A stretch of 64,000 nt of DNA from Anastrepha obliqua. Its lineage: Eukaryota > Arthropoda > Insecta > Diptera > Tephritidae. Below are positions 1-11,189 of the stretch, in pieces (within the stretch, counting starts at the first letter, position 1; every line of letters starts with the position of its first letter). The DNA lies in contig NC_072892.1 in assembly GCF_027943255.1 (NCBI RefSeq), positions 28,295,792-28,359,791 on the forward strand, read 5' to 3'. The notes beneath the pieces are model-generated. The model had not been told where the DNA came from, did no database searches, and worked only from the letters and a program-made list of their open reading frames with translations. A program made the translations under genes and the position numbers.

Positions 1-30
1 TTTTCACTCGACATAACATAAAGCGGTAAG

Positions 31-280
31 CGGCCGGCGTAGCCGAATGAGTTGGTGCGTGACTAACATTCGGAATTCAGAAAGAACGTAGGTTAGAATC
101 TCGGTGAAATACCAAAATGAAGAAACATTTTTTTCTAATAGCGGTGTATTTCTGCCACGAAAAAGCTCCTCATAAAAAATATCTGCCGTTCGGAGTCAAA
201 CAACATCAAGACGCACACCACCAATAGGAGGAGGAACGCGGCCAAACACCCAAAAAAGCGTGTACGCGCCAATTATATAT
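31..280 (+). mobile_element. tRNA-derived SINE, family 1, copy 1
   Basis: The 5' part resembles a Pol III internal promoter: an A-box-like stretch (TAGCCGAATGAGTTGG) followed about 40 bp later by a degenerate B box (GTTAGAATC, where the better copies have GGTTCGAATC). A body common to all copies follows (AAAAAGCTCCTCATAAAAAA, then GGCCAAACACCCAAAAA), and the copy ends in an AT-rich tail. Compared with the copy at 17676 it has lost the middle section (the GCCATTGCCTGCC stretch when read on the other strand) and part of the right body. Other copies lie at 14430, 17676, 37597, 41393 and 43585. Confidence 0.75.
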
Positions 281-1651
281 AACATAAAGCAATTTTATGA
301 AAGTACGAGCTCGCCAGGTTCAGTGCGCCTGAGCCTGCGTGCTTCTCCGTCGGTTTCAATTAAATTCTGTGCTTCTTCAATGATGTGGTTTATATTAAGC
401 TTTGTGATTTCAGTGTTTATTTCATTTGGTGTTTCAGTGTTTATTTCATTCGCGCTCAATGGTGCCTTGACAATGAACCTAAAAACCTACACTGTTGTAT
501 GTGGTTTTTCGTACGAGTGAGTGCCGCCTCCCCCCATAGCTGTGCACCAGAACTCCCTACAGAAACCCACGATGAATGTATTTTTACGTCTTTTTAATAG
601 TTTATAATATTGCTCACATTTAATCTGGTGTCTTGGGGGGCGGTAAAGTGCGATAAACGATGGGGGTTTTGATCTCCATTAATGTTTATTGCTGTAGCTT
701 GAAATTCATCACCAGAAACTCTTTATTCTTTAAAGTGCTTGATGCAGCTTTTTAGTATTATTCCACTATCACCTTGGGCACAATTACTTGGATGAATCAT
801 ATGATACGTTTCATAGTTTTTAATTTTTATGTATGGTTGTGTTGTAAAACGCCTTTCAGATATCATACAGACAACAACATTTTCTGAATTGAGTATAAAA
901 TCTCCAACTCATTTTTGCGCTTTAGTAGTTCGTTCAAGTTTCAGTTAAATTCTGATAAGTACACCTCAAGTTTACCTAAGCGACTTATGGTGTTTCATTC
1001 AAATTCATTTGCTCATTTAGCTTCTGTAGTATCTGTACCAGTGCATCTTCAGAGCAATTAGTATCATTAGTTTTTCTTTTTAGAGCAAGTGCGTAAGTGA
1101 GTCGCTTTGGGGTTTTGTTTTTTTATAACGCCATAGATTTCTCAGATTTCAGTATATCCAATGCGGTAATTTGATTTTCGCAATTTTGAGTATATAAAAA
1201 TTTTTGCCATACCTACATCTATTTCGGCCAGCCCTGCCGTTATGTGTTGATCGTACGAAAAAGCTGAAAAGCTAATTACGAAGCAGCTGGATCTTTGACT
1301 AAATGGCGCCCTAATGCGCAAAATCGGGCAAGAATACTTCTGTAATGATTCTTTTAACAACATTTGCCACTTTGGTTTGCTAAAAAAATTATACACCGTC
1401 TTTAAAAATGCTTAACACAAATCCCAAGTAATTGAAAATTTTCATTTACCTGAGATTTCTTGCAAGTGTGTGGCGCAGTTTGCGGATTTCTCATTTTTTT
1501 ACTGACCGTCGTCGAGATAAGAATAAGCGGAAAAATGACAAGTGTTAATAAAAATTTTTTAGAAGAACTTATAATGCTTCAAAAATGAGCCATAATTATG
1601 GGAGATAAAAAGTGAATTATTTAAAACCATGTTTAAGGCTAGCTTTACGCA
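281..1651. other. No recognisable gene or element
   Basis: AT-rich unique-looking sequence. Two things stand out. A 24-bp unit (TTTCAGTGTTTATTTCATTY core) is tandemly doubled at about 408-455. A TATA-like box (GAGTATAAAATC, about 891) is followed some 30 bp later by a TTCGTTCAAGTTTCAG stretch resembling an insect initiator, but no coding exon follows it. Open frames here show no known domain. Confidence 0.4.
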
Positions 1652-2512
1652 AGAATGATAGAAAGAAGATTGCGCCCATCAGAGAGTACGTGACGTCACG
1701 TTTGCTGAGTTGTGCAGTATTGCCAACCATTTGCTCTTCGCAATAAATTTAGTGCTTTTTTATACCGAAAATGCGAAAATTTTGAAGTTTCGTGTTTGTT
1801 TCTTTTTTTTTAAATTTAAAGCTACCGAAACTTTAGGTTACAAAAAAACTGTATTATTATACAAAATAAGGTTAAAAAAGGCCACTCTGAGAAGATTTTA
1901 GTGCTAATGAAAATTAGTTGGTTTTTATAAAATTTGATATTTTGAAAGTGTGAATTTAGATATTTGCCCCTATTAAGGTTATGGAAGAATATTAAATGTC
2001 CCTCTCTCAACTCTTCTTAAGATTGAAAGCTTTTTACACATTTTAAAAGGCGTTTGAATTTACTGAATGCGGATTAAAGCCTTAGAGGTGTAATCGTTTC
2101 TTCCGGCCATCAATCCTTAGTCGGACATAGGGCATCAAGAGGTGTATTCATTATAAAAAAAAGCAACAAAATACCAGAAAATACTAAAGAAACCATACTG
2201 ACATTTTTACAAAAAGAGTACCTTATTAGTTACATAACCTCAAATATAGCAAATAAGTCGTTCCCTTAACAAAAGAGTCTCGCTTGACAAAAATAACTTA
2301 TAAATTAAATTGTACATAAGCATAGCACATTTATTAAAGAAAAAACGCACATTCTAAAGACAATTTGCCACGCATACAAAATTCTTTAAATGATTCAATA
2401 AAAATTTGTTGTGTTATTTTCCTTGAATGGGCATTTTAGTGCGTTTTTATATCCAAAGCTAGGCAATACTGCAGTAGCGAGAGAGAAATTTGACTGCCGA
2501 AAGCAGAAGAAC
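1652..2512 (+). repeat. Long dispersed repeat, copy A (partner at 63072-63931)
   Basis: Co-linear, same-orientation match with 63072-63931. Both start with AATGATAGAAA, then GATTGCGCCCATCAGAGAGT and GTGACGTCAC. Both contain CTCTTCGCAATAAATTTAGT, GTTACATAACCTCAAATATA and AACACATTTATTAAA-type blocks, and end in TAGGCAATACTGC or TAGGCAACACTGC followed by GAGAGAG. Divergence looks like roughly one base in five with many indels. GCAGTATTGCC near 1711 is the reverse complement of GGCAATACTGC near 2461, hinting at inverted ends. No protein domain is visible. Confidence 0.75.
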
Positions 2513-3088
2513 ACCAACAACACCTGCAATCGCGGGCAATGCCACCAGATGTTAAAAAAAGTAAAGCTAAATAAAACTAAGTGAATTATTGAACTAATTA
2601 AAAAAAATGTAAATTTTACAAAATTATAAACATTACTTTTAATTAGAACAGGCTAGAAAAATGTCATGAAGAAAGAACTTAAACTGTCAGACTAAATAAC
2701 AAAAAAAAAATGCTAAATCAAGTTACGTAAATGGTAATCTGGCCATACTGGAGCTAAAATCACGTAACTCGTTGTCAAATTCGCTGAGAGCAAAGTAACG
2801 GGACCACGATAGGCGCCATCTCATTATTCTTTCCATCATGAGCTTTACGGACATAACTGATTTTTCACGTGCTTGAATACTAAATCTCAGCTACAGCTGA
2901 TTTGTTGTAAGGTGACATGATTTTTAGGTGTATTCACTATTTTGACAATTGGCGTATATTTTACTTGTCAAGTGTATACAACTAGATAACAATGAGGAGT
3001 TTTAACCCACATTAACATATGTGTATGTGCATATACGAGTATTTATTTATTTTTTTTAAATGGCATCTTCATTTCTAACACGAGTACT
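2513..3088. other. Unassigned, with a fragment of the dispersed GACGTCA family
   Basis: About 2760-2812 carries TCAAATTCGCTGAGAGC preceded by an ACGTAAC stretch. This matches the minus-strand core of the dispersed repeat seen at 50575, 53415 and 54062. The rest is AT-rich without a recognisable feature. Confidence 0.4.
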
Positions 3089-3090
3089 TA

Positions 3091-4353
3091 TTGGGTATGA
3101 GAATAAGTTTCCACCTCGTCTTTGCCGATACTATTTTTGTGTTCGCTCTAGTAATATACTGGTGATTTGAAGGTGTATATGTGAGGTCTTGATCGCCGTA
3201 GTTGACATTCGTTTGAAGCGTAAAGATGCTTTTTTATCTGACGTCAAAAATACATTTTTATCCGACGAAAAAACAGCGTTTGCGGGAAGTCATGCCTTAC
3301 ATTATTACCTTTTCAAGAAAGGCGCAACTGAAACGTGTCGTACATTGATCAATATTTACGGTAAACACGCTCCATCAAATACAACTCGTAAAGAGTGGTT
3401 TCGACGCTTCCAAAGTGGCAATTTCGACGTGATTGATAAAGATTGCAAAGAGGGACCGAAAAAATTCGAAGATACTCAACTACAACCATTATTGGATGAA
3501 GACGCATGTCGAACCCATGATGATATGTCTAAAGAGTTGGATGCTGCCAGATCAACTGTCGGTAAACGTTTGCACGCGATGGGAATGGTCCAGAAAGCAG
3601 AAATCAGGTAACTGGGTGCCACATCAATTGAATGAGCGGGATCTCGAGAGACGTGTGGTGACATGTGAGATGCTTCTTGAGCGGTAGAAAAGAAAAGGTT
3701 TTCTGCATCGCCTCGCTACTGGCGATGAAAAATAATAGATCCGATTTTGCTATAATCATAAGCGTCGAAAATATTAGAGCCTGCCAGGTGAACCAGGTCC
3801 ATAGACAGCGAAAAAAAAAAATTCATTCTTCAAAGGTTATGTTGTGCATCTAGTGGGATCAGAAGGGTGCCCTCTATGATGAACTCCTTAACCCATCTGA
3901 AACCATCACTGGCGATCGATACCGACTGCAGCTCATGCGTTTGAATCCAGCACTCACAGAAAAGCGACCGGAATGGGTCGATAGATATGACAAACTGATT
4001 TTGGTGCATGACAACGCTGGTCCAGAAATATTTAGAGGGACTGAATTGGGAAATCTTCTGCCACCCGCCATATTCCCCAGACATTGCCCCTTCTGATTAC
4101 CATCTGTTCCGATCAATGCATTCAGCCCTTATTGGAGAGCGGTTCACTTCTTACGAGAGCATCGCAAACTCGCTCAATGAATGGTCAGAAGAACTCGAAT
4201 TTTTCGTCAAAGGAATCCGTATGTTGCCTGAAAGATGGAGTAAAGTTGTAGCTTCCAACTCCACATACTTCACATAATATCTTGTATTATTTAATTGTTT
4301 AAATAATCCCTAACTTTGGCTTAGAAAGAACGGAAACTTATTCCCATACCCAA
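3091..4353 (+). mobile_element. mariner (mauritiana-type) element, full length but inactivated
   Basis: A 1263-bp element with terminal inverted repeats (TTGGGTATGAGAATAAG at the left, its near-perfect complement ending CTTATTCCCATACCCAA at the right) and TA duplications at 3089-3090 and 4354-4355. Length, ends and TA target all fit mariner. The transposase reads on + from about 3270. A helix-turn-helix region (3300-3610, including EWFRRFQSGNFDVIDKD) leads, after a +1 frameshift near 3607, to GNWVPHQLNERDLERR, then ATGDEK followed by a stop (first catalytic Asp intact). WDQKGALYDELLNPSE begins about 3855, VHDNAG about 4005 (second Asp) and SPDIAPSDYHLF about 4077 (third Asp), ending at TAA 4277. 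All three DD34D aspartates survive, but several frameshifts and stops kill the ORF. Confidence 0.93.
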
Positions 4354-4355
4354 TA

Positions 4356-4727
4356 ATATTTTCCATTTATTATCGATAACGCAAATCTGAAAATTTCTTG
4401 GAGAACGACCAATCGTGGAGCAGGCAGTACGCACGTCAATGTCTCTGTGTTTTAAATCTGTTTGTCATTGGAAAAACCAACTGATCCGAAATTGAAGTCA
4501 CCTACGTAATTTGATGGGATAATTAGAATCCGACGATTTAAAAGAAATTCTCATTTGCCTCAACCAGTCAAAATACAATAGTTTTTTTAATTTATTTTCT
4601 TTAGTAATCTTTAACTCTCAAAGGCGTGTCAATACACACGCGGGAGGTTTTAAATTTCGTAAATGTATATTATTATCGGAATTCCATTTTTTTTTTATTT
4701 ATATTATATTTATTTGCGATTTACTTT
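4356..4727. other. Unassigned AT-rich spacer
   Basis: Lies between the mariner and the minisatellite. No repeat match, coding domain or RNA gene seen. Confidence 0.4.
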
Positions 4728-4935
4728 CGTGAGTTAAGGTGAGTTGAGTTGAGATATGGTGAGTTAAGGTAAGTTAAGGCGAGTTGGGTTGATGTGTAGT
4801 GAGATAAGGCAAGCTAAGGTGAGCTGAGTTGAGGTATGGTGAGTTAAGGCGAAATGAGTTGAGATGAAGCGAGCTATAGTGGGTTAAGGTGAGTTATATG
4901 CGGTGAATTATGGTAAGCTTAGGTGAGGTGCGGCG
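4728..4935 (+). repeat. Degenerate minisatellite, GTGAGTTAAG-type unit
   Basis: About 20 imperfect units of roughly 10 bp (GTGAGTTAAG, GTGAGTTGAG, GCGAGTTGGG, GTGAGATAAG and so on) in direct order. G on the + strand is strongly over-represented against C. It ends just before the 1.5-kb palindrome. Confidence 0.85.
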
Positions 4936-5010
4936 TTTTAAGTTTTTCGATCTACCAAAAAACTTAAAACTCAAAAATTAATTTACATTTGTGAAGGAAA
5001 AAATATCGTA

Positions 5011-6554
5011 AATGATGCTTTCCATTTCAATTCAACCGGGCTACTCGGGTCATGTTCTTCGATTTCGATGTAACTTAAATATGTTGCTCTCTGGTCAAAA
5101 TAATGAGACACGTATTTTTTTGTTCGCCCGAAAAAAATTTTTTTCAAGAGTTATCGGCAATTTTGTTTTTTGCCTCAAACTCGATTTTTTTTAATTATAT
5201 AAGAAAAAAATTTTTTGAAATGCCCATAACTTAGTCAAAAATGAACCGATTTTAATAATTCTGGGTTCAAAATGATCGTAATTACTTACACAAGCGACTT
5301 CATGTAGAAACAATTGCAAAAAAGTAGTTGAAAATTTTTTATTTAGTAAAAAAGAAAAAAAATTTAAATTTTTTCAAAATTCAATATTTCAAAAAGTGCA
5401 TTTTTTTTTTTTTTATAACTTTTTCCAAATCAAAAAAACATCTCAAACTTTAATTGAGCTGCATGCCTAGTAGCTAAAATGCGTTGTTTTTGAGTAATGA
5501 ATTTTTGAGTAAACACCCTGTTTCGCACTTTTTGTTTTTTGCAAAATAAAAAATTTTCAACTACTTTTTTGCAACTATTTCTAAATGAAATCGCTCGTGT
5601 AAGTAATAACGATCATTTTGAACCCAAAATTATTAAAATCGGTTCATTTTTGACTAAGTTATGAGTATTTCAAAACATTTTTTTCTTATATAATTAAAAA
5701 AAATCGATTTTGAGCCGAAAAACAAAATTGCCGATAACTCTTGAAAAAAAATTTTTTCGGGCGAACAAAAAAGTACGTGTCTCATTATTTTGACCAGAGA
5801 GCAACATATTTGAGTTACATCGAAATCGAAGAACATGTCCCGAATAGCCCTTTTGAATTGAAATGGAAATAATCTATATAAGAACATTTTTTTTAATTGC
5901 TCATAACTTAGTCAAAAATGAACCGATTTTAATAGTTTTGGGTTCAAAATGATCGTTATTACTTACACGAGCGATTTCATGTAGAAATAGTTGCAAAAAA
6001 GTAGTTGAAAATTTTTTATTTTGCAAAAAACAAAAAGTGCGAAACAGGGTGTTTACTCAAAAATTCATTACTCAAAAACAACGCATTTTAGCTACTAGGC
6101 ATGCAGCTCAATTAAAGTTTGAGATGTTTTTTTGATTTGGAAAAAGTTATAAACAAAAAAAAAATGCACTTTTTGAAATATTGAATTTTGAAAAAATTTA
6201 AATTTTTTTTCTTTTTTACTAAATAAAAAATTTTCAACTACTTTTTTGCAATTGTTTCTACATGAAGTCGCTTGTGTAAGTAATTACGATCATTTTGAAC
6301 CCAGAATTATTAAAATCGGTTCATTTTTGACTAAGTTATGGGCATTTCAAAAAATTTTTTTCTTATATAATTAAAAAAAATCGAGTTTGAGGCAAAAAAC
6401 AAAATTGCCGATAACTCTTGAAAAAAATTTTTTTCGGGCGAACAAAAAAATACGTGTCTCATTATTTTGACCAGAGAGCAACATATTTAAGTTACATCGA
6501 AATCGAAGAACATGACCCGAGTAGCCCGGTTGAATTGAAATGGAAAGCATCAAA
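5011..6554. mobile_element. 1.54-kb palindromic foldback-type element
   Basis: The two ends are reverse complements: TGATGCTTTCCATTTCAATT at 5011 and its complement ending GGAAAGCATCA at 6554. The first 183 nt and the last 183 nt even encode the same 60 residues on opposite strands. Arms extend about 650 nt inwards, for example GAAACAGGGTGTTTACTC near 6043 against its complement near 5520. The centre (about 5660-5870) is not simple spacer: it is an inverted extra copy of the outer block. In blocks the layout is A-B-D-C-B'-A'-B-C'-D'-B'-A'. No transposase ORF; the short open frames are by-products of symmetry. Probably a non-autonomous foldback element. The target-site duplication is unclear. 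Confidence 0.85.
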
Positions 6555-7465
6555 TAAATTGCTTTTATTTAATTAAACATTTAATACTAGAAAATTAATC
6601 TTTTTTTATCATAAAAATAAGACTCATAAAATCATGATTATTGTTTGATCAAACATATACAACCTACAATGTGGTTATTATTATTGAGTGAAAAAATTAC
6701 TCTCGAAAAATGAGTTTTATTTTTTATCAAAAAACTATAACTCGATAAATGATATTTTTTTCTCAGCAATATAATAAAACTCAGGAATATATTATTTATG
6801 TATTTATTTATCTGCAATATCGCTGAACATTTCCTTACTTGTTAGGTGAATAAGAAAAGTATCTTACCAATTGAATTTTTTTTATAGAAATTTAAAATAA
6901 AAGGCAGAAGCCATAAACAAGGAGTGGTGTCTATATTGGCGGCGTTCTGAAATTCTTTGTTAGAGAATTTTCGAAACTCAATTGTACTAAAAAAACAGTA
7001 AAATGCTTTTCTTCTAATATCATCAGAGAATATTTTATTAATATTCTTTGGTTCTCTGTGTGGTAAATTCCGTACGAACGAATTTTGTACTTAGAACTCC
7101 GAAAAAGCTCATTTAGCGTTTGTGGGGTTTCATTCCTTAAAAGCTCTTTGTGTGTACATCGGAAATGAGCTTTTTGGGGAAAAGCTCTGCTAGAGCATTC
7201 GGACGGAAGCTGCTATAAAAAAGTGAACTTAGTTGCTTTTGATATAATAAGATGGTGAGTATGGTATTTAAATGCCTAGCACCCCATAAAAACGAAGGGA
7301 ATAAAGTATACCAAAGTGAAATTTTTGGGCCAGTTTTCAATCCAATTCTGCATACTTTTCCAGGCATTAAAAACACAATGAAACACCATCACCAGCAGTT
7401 GTAGCTGTATGAAGTAAGAAAATAAAATAAAAATAGTAAACTAAAGTAAGAAAATCGGAAATCTC
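6555..7465. other. Unassigned AT-rich stretch
   Basis: No domain, terminal repeat or RNA gene could be recognised. The 79-codon minus-strand frame at 7137-7376 resembles nothing known. Confidence 0.4.
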
Positions 7466-7469
7466 ATTT

Positions 7470-7690
7470 GGTACCAAACAGCTTGGAGAGGTCCTTGGTA
7501 ATTCTGGTGGGGTATTGCTCAACTGTTCATATCCTACATAGCAGCTGATGCGAGCATCTTACCAAGACCTCTCTGTTATGTTTGAATAGCTCTGCAGGCA
7601 GTCCGTCGGCTCCCGCTACTTTTTTGTTCTCCATTTGAGCTTTTCCTATTCGTCAGATGGTCAGATAACAGAAGGACCTCCCTATCGGCA
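7470..7690 (-). mobile_element. LINE reverse transcriptase fragment
   Basis: The minus strand reads GADGLPAELFK from about 7615 downwards, then REVLVRCSHQLLCRI, a stop, and VEQYPTRITKDLS. This is the start of the reverse-transcriptase domain of many insect non-LTR retrotransposons (the GADGIPAELFK-type block). The upstream and downstream parts of the polymerase are missing, and one in-frame stop interrupts the stretch. Confidence 0.65.
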
Positions 7691-7994
7691 ACGATTTGAG
7701 CAACCAGGTCTGCATCTTATCTATGCCATCCACTTCTGTCACCATTCTGCGATAAGTATTGCCTAAACAGCTTAAGCATGCTCAAGCCGTCAGCCAACTT
7801 TCTATAAGCTGCCGAACTTGATAGCATTTCGGGCGTTTTTTTCTATCGACCAACATCTCAAGCTTTTAGAACTCGCGTCTTTCGGCTTTTCGTGTTTAAC
7901 TCGGACAGTCTTCTTCCTTTCCCCATCCCCCCTAGCGAGTAATCACTATTGGTACTGCCTTGCAGCAGCGTGCAATTTCTTGTCGTACCAATTA

Positions 7995-8820
7995 TTAGGT
8001 TGGCGACTAATTTCTTAGCGTTTTCACCGTAGACTTTTATTTAAACAATGCACCATGCCCTCCCAGTCCCATCAAACACATATTATGATCTTCTTTGGAT
8101 GAAGATCTGCCTTGACTCTCGGCTGTGGTGCATGGAGCCACCCACTCCTTTCTCTGCTTCATATTGATGTATAGACACCACTTCTCATCTTTCGCGACGA
8201 TTCGGTACAAAAAGCGCTATTTATGACCGCCTGTTGCTCGATGGCGGGCGAGATGCTGAGAAGCAATTTGAAGACGACTTTCTTTGTTTTTTTCGTTGAG
8301 CTCGTGAGGCACCCAGTCACCCATTTTTTCGGTAAATCTCATTGAATGAAGGTGATTGGGAATCGTTTTATGATCGCACTTAATTTTTTCCGCCAATACA
8401 CGACCGTTTCGGCGACCGTTCTCCTTCAAAAGTGATTTGAGACATTCTTCATCGAATTCAGGAATTGTGAATTCCGCTGCGGGGCATGTAATCGACGTCA
8501 AAGTCGCCATATTTGAACTTTGCAAACCATTTCCATACTATAGACACGCCTATGACGCTTTCTCCCGGGCTGCTTCGGTAGCTTTTTGACCTCGATGAAA
8601 AGCAAAGAAGAGCAGGTGTCGAAAATGTTGATTTTTGCCTCCTCGGTATTTCATTTCTGAGCCTCAAAACTAATACAAATTAAATATCTCAAAAATACAA
8701 TTAACATAGTTTTGTAGAACAAAACTATCGAATAAATTCTAAACCTTTGCCAAACAGCAAACAAAACGTTATAAAATAAAAAAAAATATAAAAACGCTAT
8801 GAACTTATTCCCCAACTTAA
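7995..8820 (-). mobile_element. mariner (mauritiana-type), internally deleted
   Basis: Ends TTAGGTTGGCGACTAAT and ATTCCCCAACTTAA are diverged inverted repeats, flanked by TA at 7993-7994 and 8821-8822. At 826 bp it is about 450 bp shorter than a full mariner. The minus strand encodes the N-terminal half only, in two frames: the KFKYGDFDVDYMPRSG region (about 8470-8667) and LKSLLKENGRRNG to GDWVPHELNEKNKESR (8217-8525). The segment with the second and third catalytic Asp is gone. The deletion junction lies near 8047, where the sequence rejoins the stretch equivalent to 13690 of the sister copy at 13237. Confidence 0.88.
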
Positions 8821-8822
8821 TA

Positions 8823-9175
8823 GTTAGTTATAACAATTGACACCAAACTTAAATTCGAAGAATACTTGTATCACCGCATCCACCATACTCTCCGGATATT
8901 GCATCTTGTGATTATCACCTTTTCCGTGGACTTCAGTCCCATATGAGTACCAGGAACTACTCCTCAAAAGAAGCTATAAAAGGGATATCGAAGCGTATTT
9001 TGGCTCCAAGGGCAAACAATTTTTTGAGCAGGGAATTAAAAATTTGCCTACACGTTGGGAAGACATTGTAAATAATGAAGGAAAATATATTATTGATTAA
9101 TAAATACTGTAAACATCGTTTTTATTAATTTTAAAGCCACCCTTAAAAAACGCACAAACTTATGGACTGACCTGA
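8823..9175 (+). mobile_element. mariner 3' fragment, different subfamily
   Basis: From 8877 to the TAA at 9098-9100 the + strand reads HPPYSPDIASCDYHLFRGL, continues through KNLPTRWEDIVNNEGKYIID, and stops. That is the C-terminal third of a mariner transposase including the last catalytic Asp. Upstream KLKFEEYLYH is in another frame. The right end, AACTTATGGACTGACCTGA followed by TA (9176-9177), is a mariner-type terminal repeat. It starts directly after the TA flanking the 7995 element, so one of the two probably inserted into the other. Confidence 0.8.
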
Positions 9176-9409
9176 TATATTAAATATTCAGTAAAAAAAT
9201 TGGGGCTATGTAAAAAACATTCAAATATATAAATCCTAGAATGGTAAACATGGCCTGTCAGGCGCAGAAATTTTGTGTTTATACGCATATGAAGCGTGCG
9301 TTCGTGCCTACTCAGGTAAGTGTTGTTGTACGAGCTTGGGTGTAGTAGTCGTGTCTTGTTCAAAGCCGCCTCACAGGCGATGTTTACCAAAAACGGATTC
9401 AAAAATTTT

Positions 9410-9690
9410 AAAAAATTCGAATACTCGTATAAGTCGATTATTGCGTCTCATTTCGTATACTGCCCATATATTTTATTTATAATGTCATATAAAAAAATTG
9501 GCAAACTTCAAAAGCTTCAAAACAGATGTATGAGATTTATCCTTAAAAAAGTAGAGATACTTGAACAGCCGATATGTTGAAAAGATTGAACTCGTTAAGT
9601 GTGAAGCAACAAATTTTATTTCATTCTATGAAGTTGATATATGTAAAAGTATTAAGCAGGAAAACGTACTCGAATAGTTAACCCTAGATT
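9410..9690 (+). mobile_element. LINE reverse transcriptase C-terminal (thumb) fragment
   Basis: The + strand reads IIASHFVYCPYILFI followed by KIGKLQKLQNRCMRFILKKV, the thumb region of Jockey/CR1-like reverse transcriptases. After a frameshift near 9570 it continues as MLKRLNSLSVKQQILFHSMK. The catalytic part is absent, so this is a 5'-truncated remnant. Confidence 0.7.
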
Positions 9691-10255
9691 TATGGACCGA
9701 TCCAATTTGAGTCATTTATACATATAAACCTTAAATATTATTTTTTAAATACTTACATGTGTTGGTTTTCAGTTACGTAATGAAATATAAGTAAATCTAG
9801 GCTACTACCCTCCACCGACCCGCTCATTTCGCATATTCGAATGTGGTATTCCTGTTTTTACGGCTATGAGTCAAATTGACTCATAAAATTATTTAATAAT
9901 TAATTGCTTTAGGCAACTGAAACGCATGGCTTGCATAAAAAAACTTCTTTTTAGAAGACGAAAGAAACTTGCCAATTTATTAGTTAGCTGGTGTCAAAAG
10001 GTATTTTATTTACCCAACTTTTTCATCATTCCGTTTTACCTATACATCGTGCGAACGGAGCTTTTTTGGTGAAATAATTCACTATAATTTTATACAATAA
10101 ATTTTTTGTAACAGAAAATGGGCCCACCAAGGTTGAGGTTGAGTATTTATTACCACTATTCTCCTGTGACGTCATTTTTTTTTTGTATAAGTCAGATCTA
10201 TTTTGTGAGATCCAGATATAACACAAAAATTTATATCTCTGTGTCTGACATTTCC
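9691..10255. other. Unassigned
   Basis: AT-rich, no recognisable coding or repeat feature on either strand. Confidence 0.35.
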
Positions 10256-10257
10256 TT

Positions 10258-11060
10258 AATTTGTTAGAAGAAAGGTTTATCGAAAGATCGAAGTCTTGTT
10301 CTGGCTAAACCTGGACATTCACATAAAGATTGGAAAAGACTTTGTTTTACCTCCTCCGCCTGACAGCTTCTGCAGATAGGATTGAAAGAAAGGTTGAGTC
10401 TGGCTGCATACAGTGACCTGTAAGGCTTTCAGTGAGACGTGAAATGTTTGGGCGAGAGCGTCCTAACAGGCAAATTGCTCTTTGGATGATTACGACGGCC
10501 ACGTTTTTCTTGTTATGGCGCATGTAGTTAATTGCTTCCACCTTGTTTCGGCTAAAGCATAATAGTGTGACGCAATGGATGTTTTTATTGTATTGAATAG
10601 GGTAGCAAGCTCATCCACTATCTCATTACCCTCGATATTCCTATGACCGAGAACCCATATCAGTGTAATTTGAAGCCAATGACCAAGCAATTCTAGTTCC
10701 ACTCTACACTGTGAAAGTAGTTTGGATGAAATGGAATTGGAATCTAAGGCCTCGAAAGCTGCTTGACTGTCTGAAAAGATAGCTACTCTTGCACCAATTT
10801 CTTTTGTAGTGTTTCAGTGATTTGCAAGTTTCCCTGATTGCTAATAGTCCTGCCTGAAACACGCTGGCGTAGTCAGGAAGTCGAATTGATTTGTATAATT
10901 TTAGCGGCTCCGAATAGAGGCCAGCTCCGACACTACAGTTCATCTTAGAACCGTCTGTGTAGATTTCGACATCGAATCTACCAATCACTTTCCCTTTTCT
11001 CCACTCGGCTCTCGGTGGAAAACGTACCGTGAAGTCTTTCTTGAAGTTGAGATCGCGGAT
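10258..11060 (-). mobile_element. LINE RNase H and C-terminal region (decayed)
   Basis: The minus strand carries the RNase H block EIYTDGSKMNCSVGAGLYSE (about 10900-10965, catalytic Asp in TDGS), LPDYASVFQAGLLAIRETC, a frameshifted SDSQAAFEALDSN-like piece, and LIWVLGHRNIEGNEIVDELA (about 10600-10660). It then has the zinc-knuckle-like C-terminus ending ECPGLARTRLRSFDKPFF and a stop at about 10260. This is the 3' part of a Jockey/R1/LOA-like retrotransposon with an RNase H domain. The reverse transcriptase is missing and several frameshifts are present. Confidence 0.85.
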
Positions 11061-11189
11061 TATAAAGTCTGATTTGTAGTTTCAATATTTATTTGAAAAA
11101 GCTATTTCAATTGATATATATTTTATATCTAATGCTGAGTAGATATCCTGGGAAAATTCATAATAATTTTCTTTTGCTAAAAAAAAGAA

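Noticed and set aside
5012..5194. Duplicate 60-residue protein at 5012 and 6371
   Set aside because: The identity follows from the DNA palindrome; there is no domain and the A/T-rich translation is not protein-like.
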